A stretch of 64,000 nt of DNA, from assembly GCF_002953255.1 (NCBI RefSeq), contig NZ_CP026498.1, positions 7,881,939-7,945,938 of the forward strand, in the 5' to 3' direction. Numbering within the stretch: the first letter of the stretch is position 1; every line of letters starts with the position of its first letter. The notes beneath the pieces are model-generated. The model made no database searches. It saw only the letters and a program-made list of their open reading frames with translations, and was not told where the DNA came from. Position numbers and translations under genes: made by a program. Shown here in pieces: positions 52,011-60,939 of the stretch. Source of the stretch: Streptomyces sp. CB01881. Its GTDB lineage: Bacteria; Actinomycetota; Actinomycetes; Streptomycetales; Streptomycetaceae.

Positions 52011-53068
52011 CGGGTCACCTCGAAGGCGTTGGTCGCAGCGGTGGCGACGGCAGGCGCGCCGACGGTGGCCGGGGCGGGGGCGTAGCGGCCGGCCGGGCGG
52101 GCCAGGCCGAGGTGGTCGCGCAGGGTGCGGCCGGTGTACCCGGTGCGGAACAGTCCGCGCCCGCGCAGCGCCGGGACGACGCGGTCGGCGAGGGCGGCCA
52201 GGTCACGGGCGGGGTCGGCGGGCACCAGGTGGAAGCCGTCGACGCCTGCGCCGCCCCCGGAGAGTTCGGCGGTCAGGGCGGCGGCGGCCGTCTCGTCGGG
52301 CAGGGCGGCGTCGATCCGGGCCAGGATGCGCAGGCCCTCGCCCGCGCGCAGCCGCAGTTCGGTGGCGGCGGCCAGCCGGGCGGTCCGGCCGGGGGCGTCG
52401 AGCAGGACGACGTCCGCGTACCGGGCCGCCGTCTCGACCCGGGCCCGGCCGCCGGCCGGGGCGTCCGGCGCGAGGTCGGCCGCGGCGACGGCGACCGCGA
52501 CGACCGGCCGGCCCTGCGGCGGGCGCGGGGTGATGGACGGGCCCCGGACGGAGAAGTGCGGGCCCTCGAAGTCGATGTGGTGCAGCTTGTCGCGGTCGAT
52601 GAACCGGCCGGTCGCGACGTCGCGGATCTCCGCGTCGTCCTCCCAGCTGTCCCAGAGCCGCGCGGCGACCTCGGCGGCGTCGGCGGCCTCGGCCCAGAGC
52701 ACGTCGGCCGGGGCGACGTCCTTGCGGCCGAAGGCCCGGGCCTGCGCCTCGGTGTCGGAGACCCCGACCAGCCAGCCGGCCCGGCCCTCGCTCACCCAGT
52801 CCAGGGTGTTGACGGAGATCGAGGTGTGGAACGGCTCGGTGTGCGTGGTGGTCACGGTCGGGACCAGGCCGATCCCCCGGGTGTCCGGGGCGAGCCGGGC
52901 GAAGGTGGCGAGGGCGTCGAGCCGCTGCGGCTCGGGGGCGTAGGAGTCGTCGAGGGTGACGAAGTCCAGGGTGGCCCGCTCGGCGAGGCGGGCGAGGTCG
53001 GTGAAGTGCCCGGCGTCGAAGTGGCCGGAGCTGTCGAGGGCGGCGGACAGGTGCAACTGGCGGGGCAT
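52007..53068 (-). CDS. Luciferase-like (LLM) flavin monooxygenase
   Basis: 353 residues: MPRQLHLSAALDSSGHFDAG start, LAERATLDFVTLDDSY, VTTTHTEPFHTSISVNTLDWVSEG, and the flavin segment GRPVVAVAVAAADLA. ATG at 53068 is chosen for its family-like start; AAGG lies 9 nt upstream. Its stop overlaps the start of the next monooxygenase (ATGA), so both are made together. No transporter or reductase gene is adjacent, so flavin must come from elsewhere. A Cys-containing leader peptide lies 156 bp upstream. Confidence 0.9.
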   Translation of the reverse strand: MPRQLHLSAALDSSGHFDAGHFTDLARLAERATLDFVTLDDSYAPEPQRLDALATFARLAPDTRGIGLVPTVTTTHTEPFHTSISVNTLDWVSEGRAGWLVGVSDTEAQARAFGRKDVAPADVLWAEAADAAEVAARLWDSWEDDAEIRDVATGRFIDRDKLHHIDFEGPHFSVRGPSITPRPPQGRPVVAVAVAAADLAPDAPAGGRARVETAARYADVVLLDAPGRTARLAAATELRLRAGEGLRILARIDAALPDETAAAALTAELSGGGAGVDGFHLVPADPARDLAALADRVVPALRGRGLFRTGYTGRTLRDHLGLARPAGRYAPAPATVGAPAVATAATNAFEVTR

Positions 53069-53223
53069 GGCGAGGCCTTGACTTTCCTCGTACGGGAGTG
53101 GTGCCTGCACAGTGCAGGCGGGCACGTGGCGGCGGCCCGGGCGGCGGGCGGTCACGTGTGACGGGAAGCGGGGGCCGGGGCGCGGCGGGGCGTCAGCCGG
53201 GCGGCGGCGGGGGAACGGTCAGG

Positions 53224-53301
53224 TCAGGCGCAACACGCCGCCGACCACACGCGACCGAAGTCGATGTGGCTGCGGGTGACCAGGATGCGCGGGGCGTTCA
53301 C
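53224..53301 (-). CDS. Putative leader peptide upstream of the flavin monooxygenases
   Basis: 25 residues ending ...RVWSAACCA: two adjacent Cys codons just before the stop, and LVTRSHIDFGRV in the middle, which matches the actinobacterial leader-peptide pattern (RxHIDxxRVxSAxC). It starts with GTG directly after a promoter-like sequence, so it is leaderless. Stalling at the Cys-Cys codons would report cysteine shortage and could open expression of the monooxygenases. Confidence 0.75.
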   Translation of the reverse strand: MNAPRILVTRSHIDFGRVWSAACCA

Positions 53302-53307
53302 CGACTC

Positions 53308-53337
53308 AGTTGACCAGCGGTCTTGTCGGTTCGTCAA
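53308..53337 (-). promoter_or_regulatory. Promoter of the leader peptide-monooxygenase operon
   Basis: On the minus strand TTGACG (53337-53332) and TCAACT (53313-53308) are 18 bp apart, and the GTG follows the -10 by 6 nt. The -35 is close to consensus, one of the clearer promoters in the window. Confidence 0.65.
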
Positions 53338-53399
53338 CCGTCGTCTCACCGGAGCGCTCCGGCGGTGGGACGGGCGGGGCGAGGGCGGGCAGCGCGAAC

Positions 53400-53443
53400 G
53401 GCCCCGCCCCGCCGCTCGGGGGAGCGAGCGGCGGGGCGGGGCC
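53400..53443. terminator. Hairpin terminator after nagE2
   Basis: A perfect 19-bp GC-rich stem (53400-53418 with 53425-53443) and a 6-nt loop lie 27 bp after the nagE2 stop. No T-run; typical of GC-rich terminators. Confidence 0.85.
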
Positions 53444-53470
53444 GGGGGTGCTGCGGGTCGTACCTCGGCG

Positions 53471-54748
53471 TCAGGCCTTGGTGACGTCCTCGATCTCGTC
53501 GTCGTCCTCGCGACCGGGGGTCTTGAGGTCGAACTTGACGATCGCGAAGCGGAAGAGGAAGTAGTACAGCGCGGCGAACGCGATACCGATCGGGATGATC
53601 ATCCACGGGTCGGTGGCCTTGTTCCAGGCGAGCGCGTAGTCGATCAGGCCGCCGGAGAAGGTGAAGCCGTCGTGCACGCCGAGCGCCCAGGTGAGGGCCA
53701 TCGAGACGGCGGTCAGCACCGCGTGGATGACGTACAGGGCCGGGGCGATGAAGACGAAGGCGAACTCGATCGGCTCGGTGACACCGGTGACGAAGGAGGT
53801 CAGCGCCAGCGACAGCATCATGCCGGTGACGGCCTTGCGGCGGTGCGGCTTGGCGGTGTGGGCGATGGCGAACGCGGCGGCGGGCAGCGCGAACATCATG
53901 ATCGGGAAGAAGCCCGACATGAACTGTCCGGCGGTCGGGTCGCCGGCGAAGAAGCGGGTGAGGTCACCGTGGACGACGGTGCCGTCGGGCTTGGTGAAGT
54001 CACCGGTCTGGAACCAGGCGTAGGAGTTCACGAACTGGTGCATGCCGACCGGCAGCAGACCGCGGTTGACCAGGCCGAACGCGCCAGCGCCGAACGCGCC
54101 GGCGCCGATCAGGGTGTCGTTCAGGCTCTTGATGGCGTCGCCGACCGGGCCCCAGGCCAGGGCGAAGACGACACCGACGGCGGTGCCGACGAAGGCCATG
54201 ATGATCGGGACGAGGCGGCGGCCGTTGAAGAAGCCGAGCCAGTCGACCAGCCTGGTGCGGTGGTACTTCTGCCACAGCACGGCGGAGAGCAGACCGATCA
54301 CGATGCCGCCGAGCACACCCGGGTTCTGGTACGTGGCCGCGGTGTACTTGCCGTCGACGACCGCGGCCTCGGTGACCGGGAAGGCGGTCAGCACGTTCTT
54401 GTACACCAGGAAGCCGACGAGGGCGGCGAGCGCGGTGGAGCCGTCCGCCTTCTTGGCGAAGCCGATCGCGATACCCACCGCGAACAGCAGCGGCAGGTTG
54501 GCGAAGACCGCGTCACCGGCGGTGGCGAACACCGCGGCGACCTTGTTCCAGCCGAGGCCGTCCTTGCCGAACACGTCGTCCTGGCCGAGGCGCAGCAGCA
54601 GACCGGCGGCCGGGAGAACGGCGATGGGCAGCTGGAGGCTGCGGCCGATCTTCTGCAGACCCTGCAGCAGGTTCTGGCCGAACTTCTTGGTGGGGCTGGG
54701 CGTGGCCGGAGCCGCGGCGGGCGCCGGTGCCTGCGCAGACTGACTCAT
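53471..54748 (-). CDS. nagE2: GlcNAc-specific PTS permease, EIIC component (NagE2-type)
   Basis: 425 residues, about ten hydrophobic segments. Family motifs: RSLQLPIAVLPAAGLLLRLG at the start, GMHQFVN for substrate contact, and SFVTGVTEPIEFAF, the glucose/GlcNAc EIIC signature. It takes up N-acetylglucosamine while the EIIB part (NagF) passes phosphate. Order and pairing with a second EIIC and an EIIB gene match S. coelicolor nagE2-nagE1-nagF. Two DasR-type sites in a 34-bp palindrome lie 64-98 bp upstream of the ATG. ATG at 54748 has AGGAA upstream. The two EIIC genes share most of their sequence, so they arose by duplication; which is the main permease is taken from S. coelicolor. Confidence 0.93.
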   Translation of the reverse strand: MSQSAQAPAPAAAPATPSPTKKFGQNLLQGLQKIGRSLQLPIAVLPAAGLLLRLGQDDVFGKDGLGWNKVAAVFATAGDAVFANLPLLFAVGIAIGFAKKADGSTALAALVGFLVYKNVLTAFPVTEAAVVDGKYTAATYQNPGVLGGIVIGLLSAVLWQKYHRTRLVDWLGFFNGRRLVPIIMAFVGTAVGVVFALAWGPVGDAIKSLNDTLIGAGAFGAGAFGLVNRGLLPVGMHQFVNSYAWFQTGDFTKPDGTVVHGDLTRFFAGDPTAGQFMSGFFPIMMFALPAAAFAIAHTAKPHRRKAVTGMMLSLALTSFVTGVTEPIEFAFVFIAPALYVIHAVLTAVSMALTWALGVHDGFTFSGGLIDYALAWNKATDPWMIIPIGIAFAALYYFLFRFAIVKFDLKTPGREDDDEIEDVTKA

Positions 54749-54812
54749 GGGGGTGGGTTCCTAACGGCAGGGCGGGTCGGTCGGGGGTAGGTGCACAGGG
54801 GGCCGAACCGCG

Positions 54813-54846
54813 AACTGGTCTACACCACACGTGGTGTAGACCAGTT
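54813..54846. promoter_or_regulatory. Two DasR-type (dre) operators in a 34-bp palindrome before nagE2
   Basis: AACTGGTCTACACCAC and its exact complement are separated by two bases. Each half with its flank matches the 16-bp dre form (consensus ACTGGTCTAGACCACT). DasR, a GntR repressor released by glucosamine-6-phosphate, would block nagE2 here. Confidence 0.85.
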
Positions 54847-55586
54847 TTGTAGCACGGGTGGAGAAGGGGGGGAACCCCTGAAAGCGGTGCTGGTGAGAAG
54901 CGCTATGAAATCGAAACCTACTTGCGGATCGACGATCATGATTACCCGCCGTGATTGGTATTTTGGCTATTTGCGCAACAAAAAGAGGCGGTCGACCACT
55001 GGAGGCCGACCGGCGGGCCAGTCCTGGGGGCGGGGGTCCGCCGGGGACGTCCGTCCGGCGGGGCGGGCGGCGGCGCGCGCAGGTGTCCGGGAGCGGCAGG
55101 GGTGGGGCGGGGCACGGGGCGGCCGGCTGCGGACCGGCCGGCCGGGCGGCATCCGGGGCGGCCGGACGCGGGGGAGTGCGAGAGGGTTCCGGCCCCCCTG
55201 GCCGCCGTCCGGAAAACGCCGCCGCATTGCCGTCGCGCTCCGCCGGGCCTTCCCATGCGCCGGGCGAACCCGTGGCGGCGCCCCGGTGACGCGGTTGCGG
55301 CGGATTGCCGGCCGCCGGGCCGCGGTCGCGGTGGCGGTCTTCCCCCACCCGGCTCCCGTCCGGCCCCCACCCGGATTCCGCCCGGCCCCCGCCCGGTTTC
55401 CCGTCCGGTCCTCCCGCCGAAGCCGTGCGGGCGGGCCGGGTGCCCGGGCGGCGGCGGGCCCCCGTGCGGGCGGGCCGGGGCGGGGTCCGGGTGGGGCCGC
55501 AGGTCGCGTTCCGGGGTGCCGCCGAATTTCCCGGCTGCCGAATAGCCGGAGTTCCGTACCGGGACCATCGCCCTGTTCCGGATATG
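54847..55586. other. 740-bp gap between the two nagE genes
   Basis: No gene is supported. The part next to nagE2 (54850-54990) is A/T-rich for this genome and probably holds its promoter. The rest is a GC-rich, pyrimidine/purine-biased stretch with short frames only, none with a ribosome site or family likeness. It could carry an untranslated leader or be decayed sequence. Confidence 0.4.
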
Positions 55587-55589
55587 CCG

Positions 55590-55620
55590 AAGGCCCCCGG
55601 ACCGGTGGTCCGCGGGCCTT
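55590..55620. terminator. Hairpin terminator after nagE1
   Basis: A 14-bp stem with one mismatch (55590-55603 with 55607-55620) and a 3-nt loop lies 28 bp past the nagE1 stop; TTTT follows on the plus strand. Confidence 0.75.
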
Positions 55621-55647
55621 TTCGGAAGGCGCGTGGTGACGCTCGGT

Positions 55648-56937
55648 TTATGCCTTGGTCACGTCCTCGACCTCGCTCTCGTCCTCGCGCCCGGGTGTTT
55701 TCATGTCGAATTTCACGATGATGAACCGGAACAGCGCGTAGTACACGGCGGCGAAGCCGAGCCCGATGAGGATGATCATCCAGGGCTTCGTGGCCAGGCT
55801 CCAGTTGATCACGTAGTCGATCAGGCCGGCCGAGAAGCTGAAGCCGTCGTGCACCCCCAGCCCCCAGGTCACCGCCATCGAAGCGCCGGTCAGCAGGGCG
55901 TGCACCGCGTACAGCGCCGGGGCGACGTAGGCGAAGGAGTACTCGATCGGCTCGGTCACGCCGGTGACGAAGGAGGTCAGGCCGACCGAGAGCATCAGAC
56001 CGTAGATCTCCTTGCGGCGGTGCACCTTGGCGGAGTGCGCGATCGCCAGGGCGGCGGCCGGCAGCGCGAACATCATGATGGGGAAGAAGCCGGACTGGAA
56101 CTGGCCGGCCGTCGGGTCGCCCGCCAGGAAGCGCGGGATGTCGCCGTGCACGACCATGCCGTCCGGCTTGGTGAACGAGCCGAACTGGAACCAGACGAAG
56201 GTGTTCAGCAGTTGGTGCATGCCGATCAGCAGCAGCACGCGGTTGCAGACGCCGAAGATGCCGGCGCCGCCCGACTGCAGGTCGACGAGGTGCTGGCTGA
56301 AGTCGTTCATGGCGCGGCCGATCGGCGGCCAGGCCCAGACCGCGAGGCAGGCGGCGAGCATGCCCACCAGGGCGGTGATCATCGGGACCAGGCGGCGGCC
56401 GTTGAAGAAGCCGAGCCAGTCCACCAGCCTGGTGCGGTGGAAGCGCACCCAGAGCCAGGCCGACATCAGGCCGATCAGGATGCCGCCCAGCACCCCCGGG
56501 TTCTGGTACGTCGCGGCCGCCGCCTTCGCCGAGGTGTAGTCCACACACTGGTTGCCGACCAGGATCGTGGGCGCCTTGCAGTCCTCGGGGAAGGCGTGCA
56601 GCACCTGGTAGTAGACGAGGAATCCCACCACGGCCGCGAGCGCCGTCGAGCCGTCCGCCTTCTTCGCCATGCCGATCGCGACCCCGATGCAGAAGAGCAT
56701 CGGCAGGCCGAGCGAGGAGTCAAGCAGTGCGCCACCCGCCGCGGCGAAGACCTTGGCGACGTTGTCCCAGCCGAGGCCCTCCTTGCCGAAGACGTCCGGC
56801 TGTCCGAGCCGGTTGAGGATGCCGGCGGCCGGCAGCACCGCGACCGGCAGCTGGAGCGAGCGGCCCATCTTCTGGAGCCCGCCGTAGAAGGTGTGCCACC
56901 ACGTGGTCTGCGGGGCCGTGGCGCCTGCCGAACTCAT
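55648..56937 (-). CDS. nagE1: PTS permease EIIC component, GlcNAc type (NagE1-type)
   Basis: 429 residues, very similar to NagE2: RSLQLPVAVLPAAGILNRLG, GMHQLLN, SFVTGVTEPIEYSF and the same acidic C-terminus (EDESEVEDVTKA). It has an extra Cys pair in the outer segment near 128-140 (EDCKAPTILVGNQC), absent from NagE2, which might form a disulfide. It should take up GlcNAc or a related sugar with NagF. It is divergent from nagF across a 406-bp region with one DasR-type site 107 bp upstream of the ATG. Confidence 0.92.
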   Translation of the reverse strand: MSSAGATAPQTTWWHTFYGGLQKMGRSLQLPVAVLPAAGILNRLGQPDVFGKEGLGWDNVAKVFAAAGGALLDSSLGLPMLFCIGVAIGMAKKADGSTALAAVVGFLVYYQVLHAFPEDCKAPTILVGNQCVDYTSAKAAAATYQNPGVLGGILIGLMSAWLWVRFHRTRLVDWLGFFNGRRLVPMITALVGMLAACLAVWAWPPIGRAMNDFSQHLVDLQSGGAGIFGVCNRVLLLIGMHQLLNTFVWFQFGSFTKPDGMVVHGDIPRFLAGDPTAGQFQSGFFPIMMFALPAAALAIAHSAKVHRRKEIYGLMLSVGLTSFVTGVTEPIEYSFAYVAPALYAVHALLTGASMAVTWGLGVHDGFSFSAGLIDYVINWSLATKPWMIILIGLGFAAVYYALFRFIIVKFDMKTPGREDESEVEDVTKA

Positions 56938-57343
56938 CCTTCGCCCTCCGGGAGCGGTAGCCGGCCGGTGGCCCCCTGCGGGACCGCTGGACGGGACTCA
57001 GGAACACCCGGGGCCCTTCCTGCGTTCATCGGGGTACACATATATTGGTGTAGACCACTTTTGGAGACGCAGGCAGCGTGCGCCGGGACGGAAGCCCCGC
57101 TGATCGTCATCCTCGGACGAAGATCCAGACGGTGCGCGCCAGAATGGGCCAAAAGTGGACTAACGTGGCATACCGGTCCTGGGCGGGTGATGCTTGTCGC
57201 GCTGCCGTGCAGCGCGACGGCCGCTGAATCCGCGTCAGCACCGGCACGGACCCACCCCCGGCCTCCGGCCGGGGACCCCCAGCACAGCGCAGGACGGCAC
57301 CCGGCAGAGCAGCCGACGGGCCGAGACAGAGGGAGAACAACAG
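56938..57343. other. Divergent regulatory region nagE1-nagF
   Basis: 406 bp with no gene. It holds one clear dre site (57044-57059) and a weaker likeness, GTGGACTAACGTGGCATACC, at 57154-57173. A TATAT stretch next to the dre site marks the nagE1 promoter on the minus strand. The nagF promoter is probably around 57150-57175. Confidence 0.5.
57044..57059. promoter_or_regulatory. DasR-type (dre) operator before nagE1
   Basis: ATTGGTGTAGACCACT differs from the dre consensus at one central base. It overlaps the A/T-rich nagE1 promoter. Confidence 0.85.
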
Positions 57344-57577
57344 ATGGCCAGCAAGGCTGAGAAGATCGTCGCCGGTCTGGGCGGCATCGACAACATCGAA
57401 GAGGTCGAAGGCTGCATCACCCGCCTGCGCACCGAGGTCAAGGACGCCTCCCTCGTCAACGAGGCCGCCCTCAAGGCGGCCGGCGCCCACGGCGTCGTGA
57501 AGATGGGCACCGCGATCCAGGTCGTCATCGGCACCGACGCCGACCCGATCGCCGCCGACATCGAGGACATGATGTGA
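57344..57577 (+). CDS. nagF: PTS EIIB component for GlcNAc (NagF)
   Basis: 77 residues, a free-standing EIIB of the glucose/GlcNAc type: KAEKIVAGLGGIDNIEEVEG, phospho-acceptor Cys24 in GCITRLR, and KMGTAIQVVIGTDADPIA. It carries phosphate from EIIA to sugar bound in NagE. ATG at 57344 has GGGAG 8 nt upstream. It is divergent from nagE1 and 259 bp before rph. Confidence 0.95.
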   Translation: MASKAEKIVAGLGGIDNIEEVEGCITRLRTEVKDASLVNEAALKAAGAHGVVKMGTAIQVVIGTDADPIAADIEDMM

Positions 57578-57836
57578 GCTGAGCCCCCGGGCTCACCCCC
57601 CTCCGGCCCGGCGCCCCCTCCCCGGGGCGGCGGGCCGAGGGCCTTCCGGGCAGCCCGGAAGGCCCGGAATGGCAGCGCCCCCGGCACCGGGCACCCGGCC
57701 CCGCCCCCGCGAGCGCACCCCCGTACCCCCGGGGCGCACCCCCGGGCGCACCCCGGGCCCGGCCGCGGCAGGCGCGATTCCGGACCGGTCGGGGCGTACC
57801 GGGACCACCCGGCGGAAGCGGCTACGCTCGGTGCCT

Positions 57837-58562
<726 letters not shown>

Positions 58563-58710
58563 CCCCCCGCCACCCGCGGCTCTCCGGGCCACCGGCGTTT
58601 ACAGGCCGGGCCCGGAGACCGTACGGTTCCCGCAGCACACCGTTGCGGGAACCACGGGCACCCTCCGCGCGTCCCTCCTGAACGGAAACCGCGCCCACGA
58701 GGAGGACTTG

Positions 58711-59115
58711 ATGCCCGACAGCATCACCCGCGCCGGCATCGCCCGCCCCGCCACTCTCGCCGTGGTCGCACTCATCGCCGTCCTCCCGCTCAGCGTGGTC
58801 AGCTGCTCCGCCGTGCAGAAGGCCATCGACTGCGGCAACACCGCGATCACGATCTCCGGCGACGTCAACGACGTCGTCAACGCCTACAACAACGTCAACA
58901 ACGACGCCGCGGCCGCCGGGCAGGCCCTCCAGAAGCTCAAGACCGACCTCGACCAGCTCGGCAAGAACTCCTCCAACACCGACGTCGCCAAGGCCGTCAC
59001 CGACCTCAACACCCAGGTCGACAAGATCCAGCAGGCGGCCAACAACAAGCAGGTCCCCGACCTCAAGCCGCTCGGCGACGCCGCGGGCAACCTCACCAAG
59101 GTCTGCACCGGCTGA
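58711..59115 (+). CDS. Small secreted lipoprotein
   Basis: 134 residues. The signal ends with VVSC (Cys32), a lipobox. The mature part is one long polar helix region rich in Asn/Asp/Gln/Lys (DVNDVVNAYNNVNND, QKLKTDLDQLGKN, DLNTQVDKIQQAAN), perhaps coiled-coil, with a further Cys near each end (CGNT and KVCTG). ATG at 58711 has GAGGAGG 5 nt upstream. It is regularly found between rph and rdgB in Streptomyces; function unknown. Confidence 0.88.
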   Translation: MPDSITRAGIARPATLAVVALIAVLPLSVVSCSAVQKAIDCGNTAITISGDVNDVVNAYNNVNNDAAAAGQALQKLKTDLDQLGKNSSNTDVAKAVTDLNTQVDKIQQAANNKQVPDLKPLGDAAGNLTKVCTG

Positions 59116-59135
59116 CGTCCGGTTAGGGTGGGTTC

Positions 59136-59741
59136 ATGACCACCCGACTCATCCTCGCCACCCGCAACCAGCACAAGGTCGCCGAACTCCGCGCCATCCT
59201 CGGCGACGCCGGCCTGGACGTCGAACTGGTCGGTGCCGACGCCTATCCCGAGATTCCGGACGTCCCCGAGACCGGCGTCACCTTCGCCGAGAACGCCCTC
59301 CTCAAGGCACACGCCCTCGCCACGGCCACCGGCCTGCCCGCCGTCGCCGACGACTCCGGCCTCTGCGTGGACGTGCTGAACGGCGCCCCCGGCATCTTCT
59401 CCGCCCGCTGGGCCGGCAAGCACGGCGACGACCGCGCCAACCTGGACCTGCTCCTCGCCCAGCTCTCCGACATCGCCCCCGAGCACCGCGGCGCCCACTT
59501 CTTCTGCGCGGCGGCGCTCGCCCTGCCCGACGGCACCGAGCGCGTCGTCGAGGGCCGCCTCCCGGGCACCCTGCGGACCGCCCCGGCCGGCGAGGGCGGC
59601 TTCGGCTACGACCCGGTCCTCCAGCCCCTGGGGGAGACCCGCACGTGCGCGGAGATGACGGCCGACGAGAAGAACGCCATCAGCCACCGCGGCCAGGCCT
59701 TCCGCGCCCTCGCCCCGGTGGTGCGGGAGCTGCTGGGCTGA
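59136..59741 (+). CDS. rdgB: dITP/XTP pyrophosphatase RdgB (HAM1)
   Basis: 201 residues. Motifs: LILATRNQHKVAELRAIL, TFAENALLKAHALATATGL, AVADDSGLCVDVLNGAPGIF (metal Asp), GGFGYDPVL and KNAISHRGQAF. It removes non-canonical purine triphosphates. TAGGGT is 6 nt before ATG 59136, so it probably has its own leaderless start besides readthrough from rph. A strong terminator follows. Confidence 0.96.
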   Translation: MTTRLILATRNQHKVAELRAILGDAGLDVELVGADAYPEIPDVPETGVTFAENALLKAHALATATGLPAVADDSGLCVDVLNGAPGIFSARWAGKHGDDRANLDLLLAQLSDIAPEHRGAHFFCAAALALPDGTERVVEGRLPGTLRTAPAGEGGFGYDPVLQPLGETRTCAEMTADEKNAISHRGQAFRALAPVVRELLG

Positions 59742-59758
59742 GCGGGGCGCAGGAACGG

Positions 59759-59797
59759 CGAAGGCCCGCCCGGAGATCATCTCCGGGCGGGCCTTCG
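59759..59797. terminator. Strong bidirectional terminator between rdgB and tRNA-Leu
   Basis: A perfect 18-bp stem (59759-59776 with 59780-59797) with a 3-nt TCA loop, placed between convergent genes. Confidence 0.9.
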
Positions 59798-59810
59798 ATG
59801 TGAAGGATCG

Positions 59811-59894
59811 TGCGGCCTGAGGGATTCGAACCCTCACGGGATTTCTCCCACGGGCACCTAAAACCCGCGCGGCTGCCGGTTACGCCAAGGCCGC
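59811..59894 (-). tRNA. tRNA-Leu (anticodon TAG)
   Basis: 84 nt on the minus strand with a long variable arm (TGGGAGAAATCCCG), as for class II tRNA. The acceptor is GCGGCCT/AGGCCGC with discriminator A; the anticodon loop reads TTTAGGT, so TAG, decoding CTA. The T loop TTCGAAT is canonical. CCA is not encoded. The HNH gene ends 8 bp upstream on the same strand. Confidence 0.93.
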
Positions 59895-59901
59895 ATGGTC
59901 C

Positions 59902-60621
59902 TCAGTCTAGGGGCTTGCCCGGGGCACGGACACCGCCATTTCGAGGTGCGCCGCCGTCCTGGCCGTCCGCCGGGTCCGGCGCGGTGCTCCTGTTCTTGTT
60001 GCGTCCGCAGTAAGTGTCGGTGACGGCGTGGCAGTTCGGGCAGAGCAGCCGGAGGTTGCCGGGGCGGTTGTCCGACCAGTCGCCGCTGATGTGGTCGACC
60101 TCCAGGGTCAGCGGGCGGCCCTGCCACTCGGGTCCGGTGCCGCAGCCCTCGCACAACTCGGGTCGGCCGAGCTCTCCGAGGGCCCGGCGGATCCGTACGC
60201 CGGGAAGCCGCTTGGCGTCCCACGGACGCCGGGTGAGGAGCCGTTCGGCCGGGATGCGGGTGGGGCCCTGCTTGCCGCGACTGTGGGCCTGTCCGGTGAA
60301 GTGCGAGGTGTCGATGCCGAGGGCCTTGATCCGGCGGCCGATGTGGGCCTGGGTGCCGCCGGCCTGGCGCTGGTTGAGGAACCGTACGACCCCCGCCACG
60401 CTCCGGCAGGCCGAGACGGCCTCCTGGAGGAGTTCGCGGGTGTAGATGCTTCCGGCCTGCCGGAAGTGCGATGTGTCGATCGCGTGCTCGGTCAGCTTGC
60501 GGCGCAGGTACTTGCGGCGGTCCTTGTTCGGCTCCTTGCCGAGGGCGGCGAGCATCTCGTCGAGCGAGGCGGTTGCCGCCGCGGTGGCCGCGAGCAGTTC
60601 GCGTGTGTACTTGACCGTCAT
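59902..60621 (-). CDS. HNH endonuclease with duplicated N-terminal module
   Basis: 239 residues. A ~55-residue module occurs twice: YTRELL at 5-10 and 60-65, and IDTSHF at 48-53 and 103-108, exactly 55 apart, each probably a small DNA-binding helix bundle. The nuclease follows: CEGCG, LEVDHISGDWSDNRPGNLRL and CPNCH, the zinc-finger HNH type. The C-terminus is basic and Pro/Gly-rich. Similar stand-alone HNH genes are found in phages and actinobacterial chromosomes; this one sits directly before tRNA-Leu, which hints at insertion beside a tRNA. ATG at 60621 has GGGGGA upstream. Confidence 0.88.
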   Translation of the reverse strand: MTVKYTRELLAATAAATASLDEMLAALGKEPNKDRRKYLRRKLTEHAIDTSHFRQAGSIYTRELLQEAVSACRSVAGVVRFLNQRQAGGTQAHIGRRIKALGIDTSHFTGQAHSRGKQGPTRIPAERLLTRRPWDAKRLPGVRIRRALGELGRPELCEGCGTGPEWQGRPLTLEVDHISGDWSDNRPGNLRLLCPNCHAVTDTYCGRNKNRSTAPDPADGQDGGAPRNGGVRAPGKPLD

Positions 60622-60820
60622 GGTCGTCCCCCTTCGGGCTGGTGTGCGCCCGTCCCCCGTGCGGGTGAACGATCGTCGGGGCGTTCGGTTACGGCCCAGC
60701 CGGGGCTTCCCGGTGCTTCCCGGTGGTGGTGTGGGGTGGTCGTGGGTGTGCGGAGGAGCGGCCGGGACCGGCCGTCGCGGATCGGCCGTTCGGCCTGCGT
60801 TCTTGGGGATTTGATGACCA

Positions 60821-60865
60821 ATTGGTACAGACCTATTGACCTATGTGGTTCAGACCACATAGCTT
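60821..60865 (+). promoter_or_regulatory. Chitinase promoter with two DasR-type operators
   Basis: ATTGGTACAGACCTAT (60821-60836) and TGTGGTTCAGACCACA (60844-60859) resemble dre sites and the direct repeats known from Streptomyces chi promoters. TTGACC (60836-60841) and TAGCTT (60860-60865) are 18 bp apart, so the second site fills the spacer and the first abuts the -35. The rest of 60622-60939 holds no gene. Confidence 0.85.
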
Positions 60866-60939
60866 CGGCGCCAATCTGCATTCCCCCACGTGCGTGCTCC
60901 CCCACAGGCACGCGCCGACACTCTCTCCCGGAGGACCGA

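Noticed and set aside
54791..55639. Plus-strand ORFs between the nagE genes
   Set aside because: They start inside the dre palindrome, lack ribosome sites and turn into Arg/Gly/Pro shadow sequence.
57154..57173. A second dre site before nagF
   Set aside because: Matches fall short at the key central and right-arm bases; kept only as a weak likeness.
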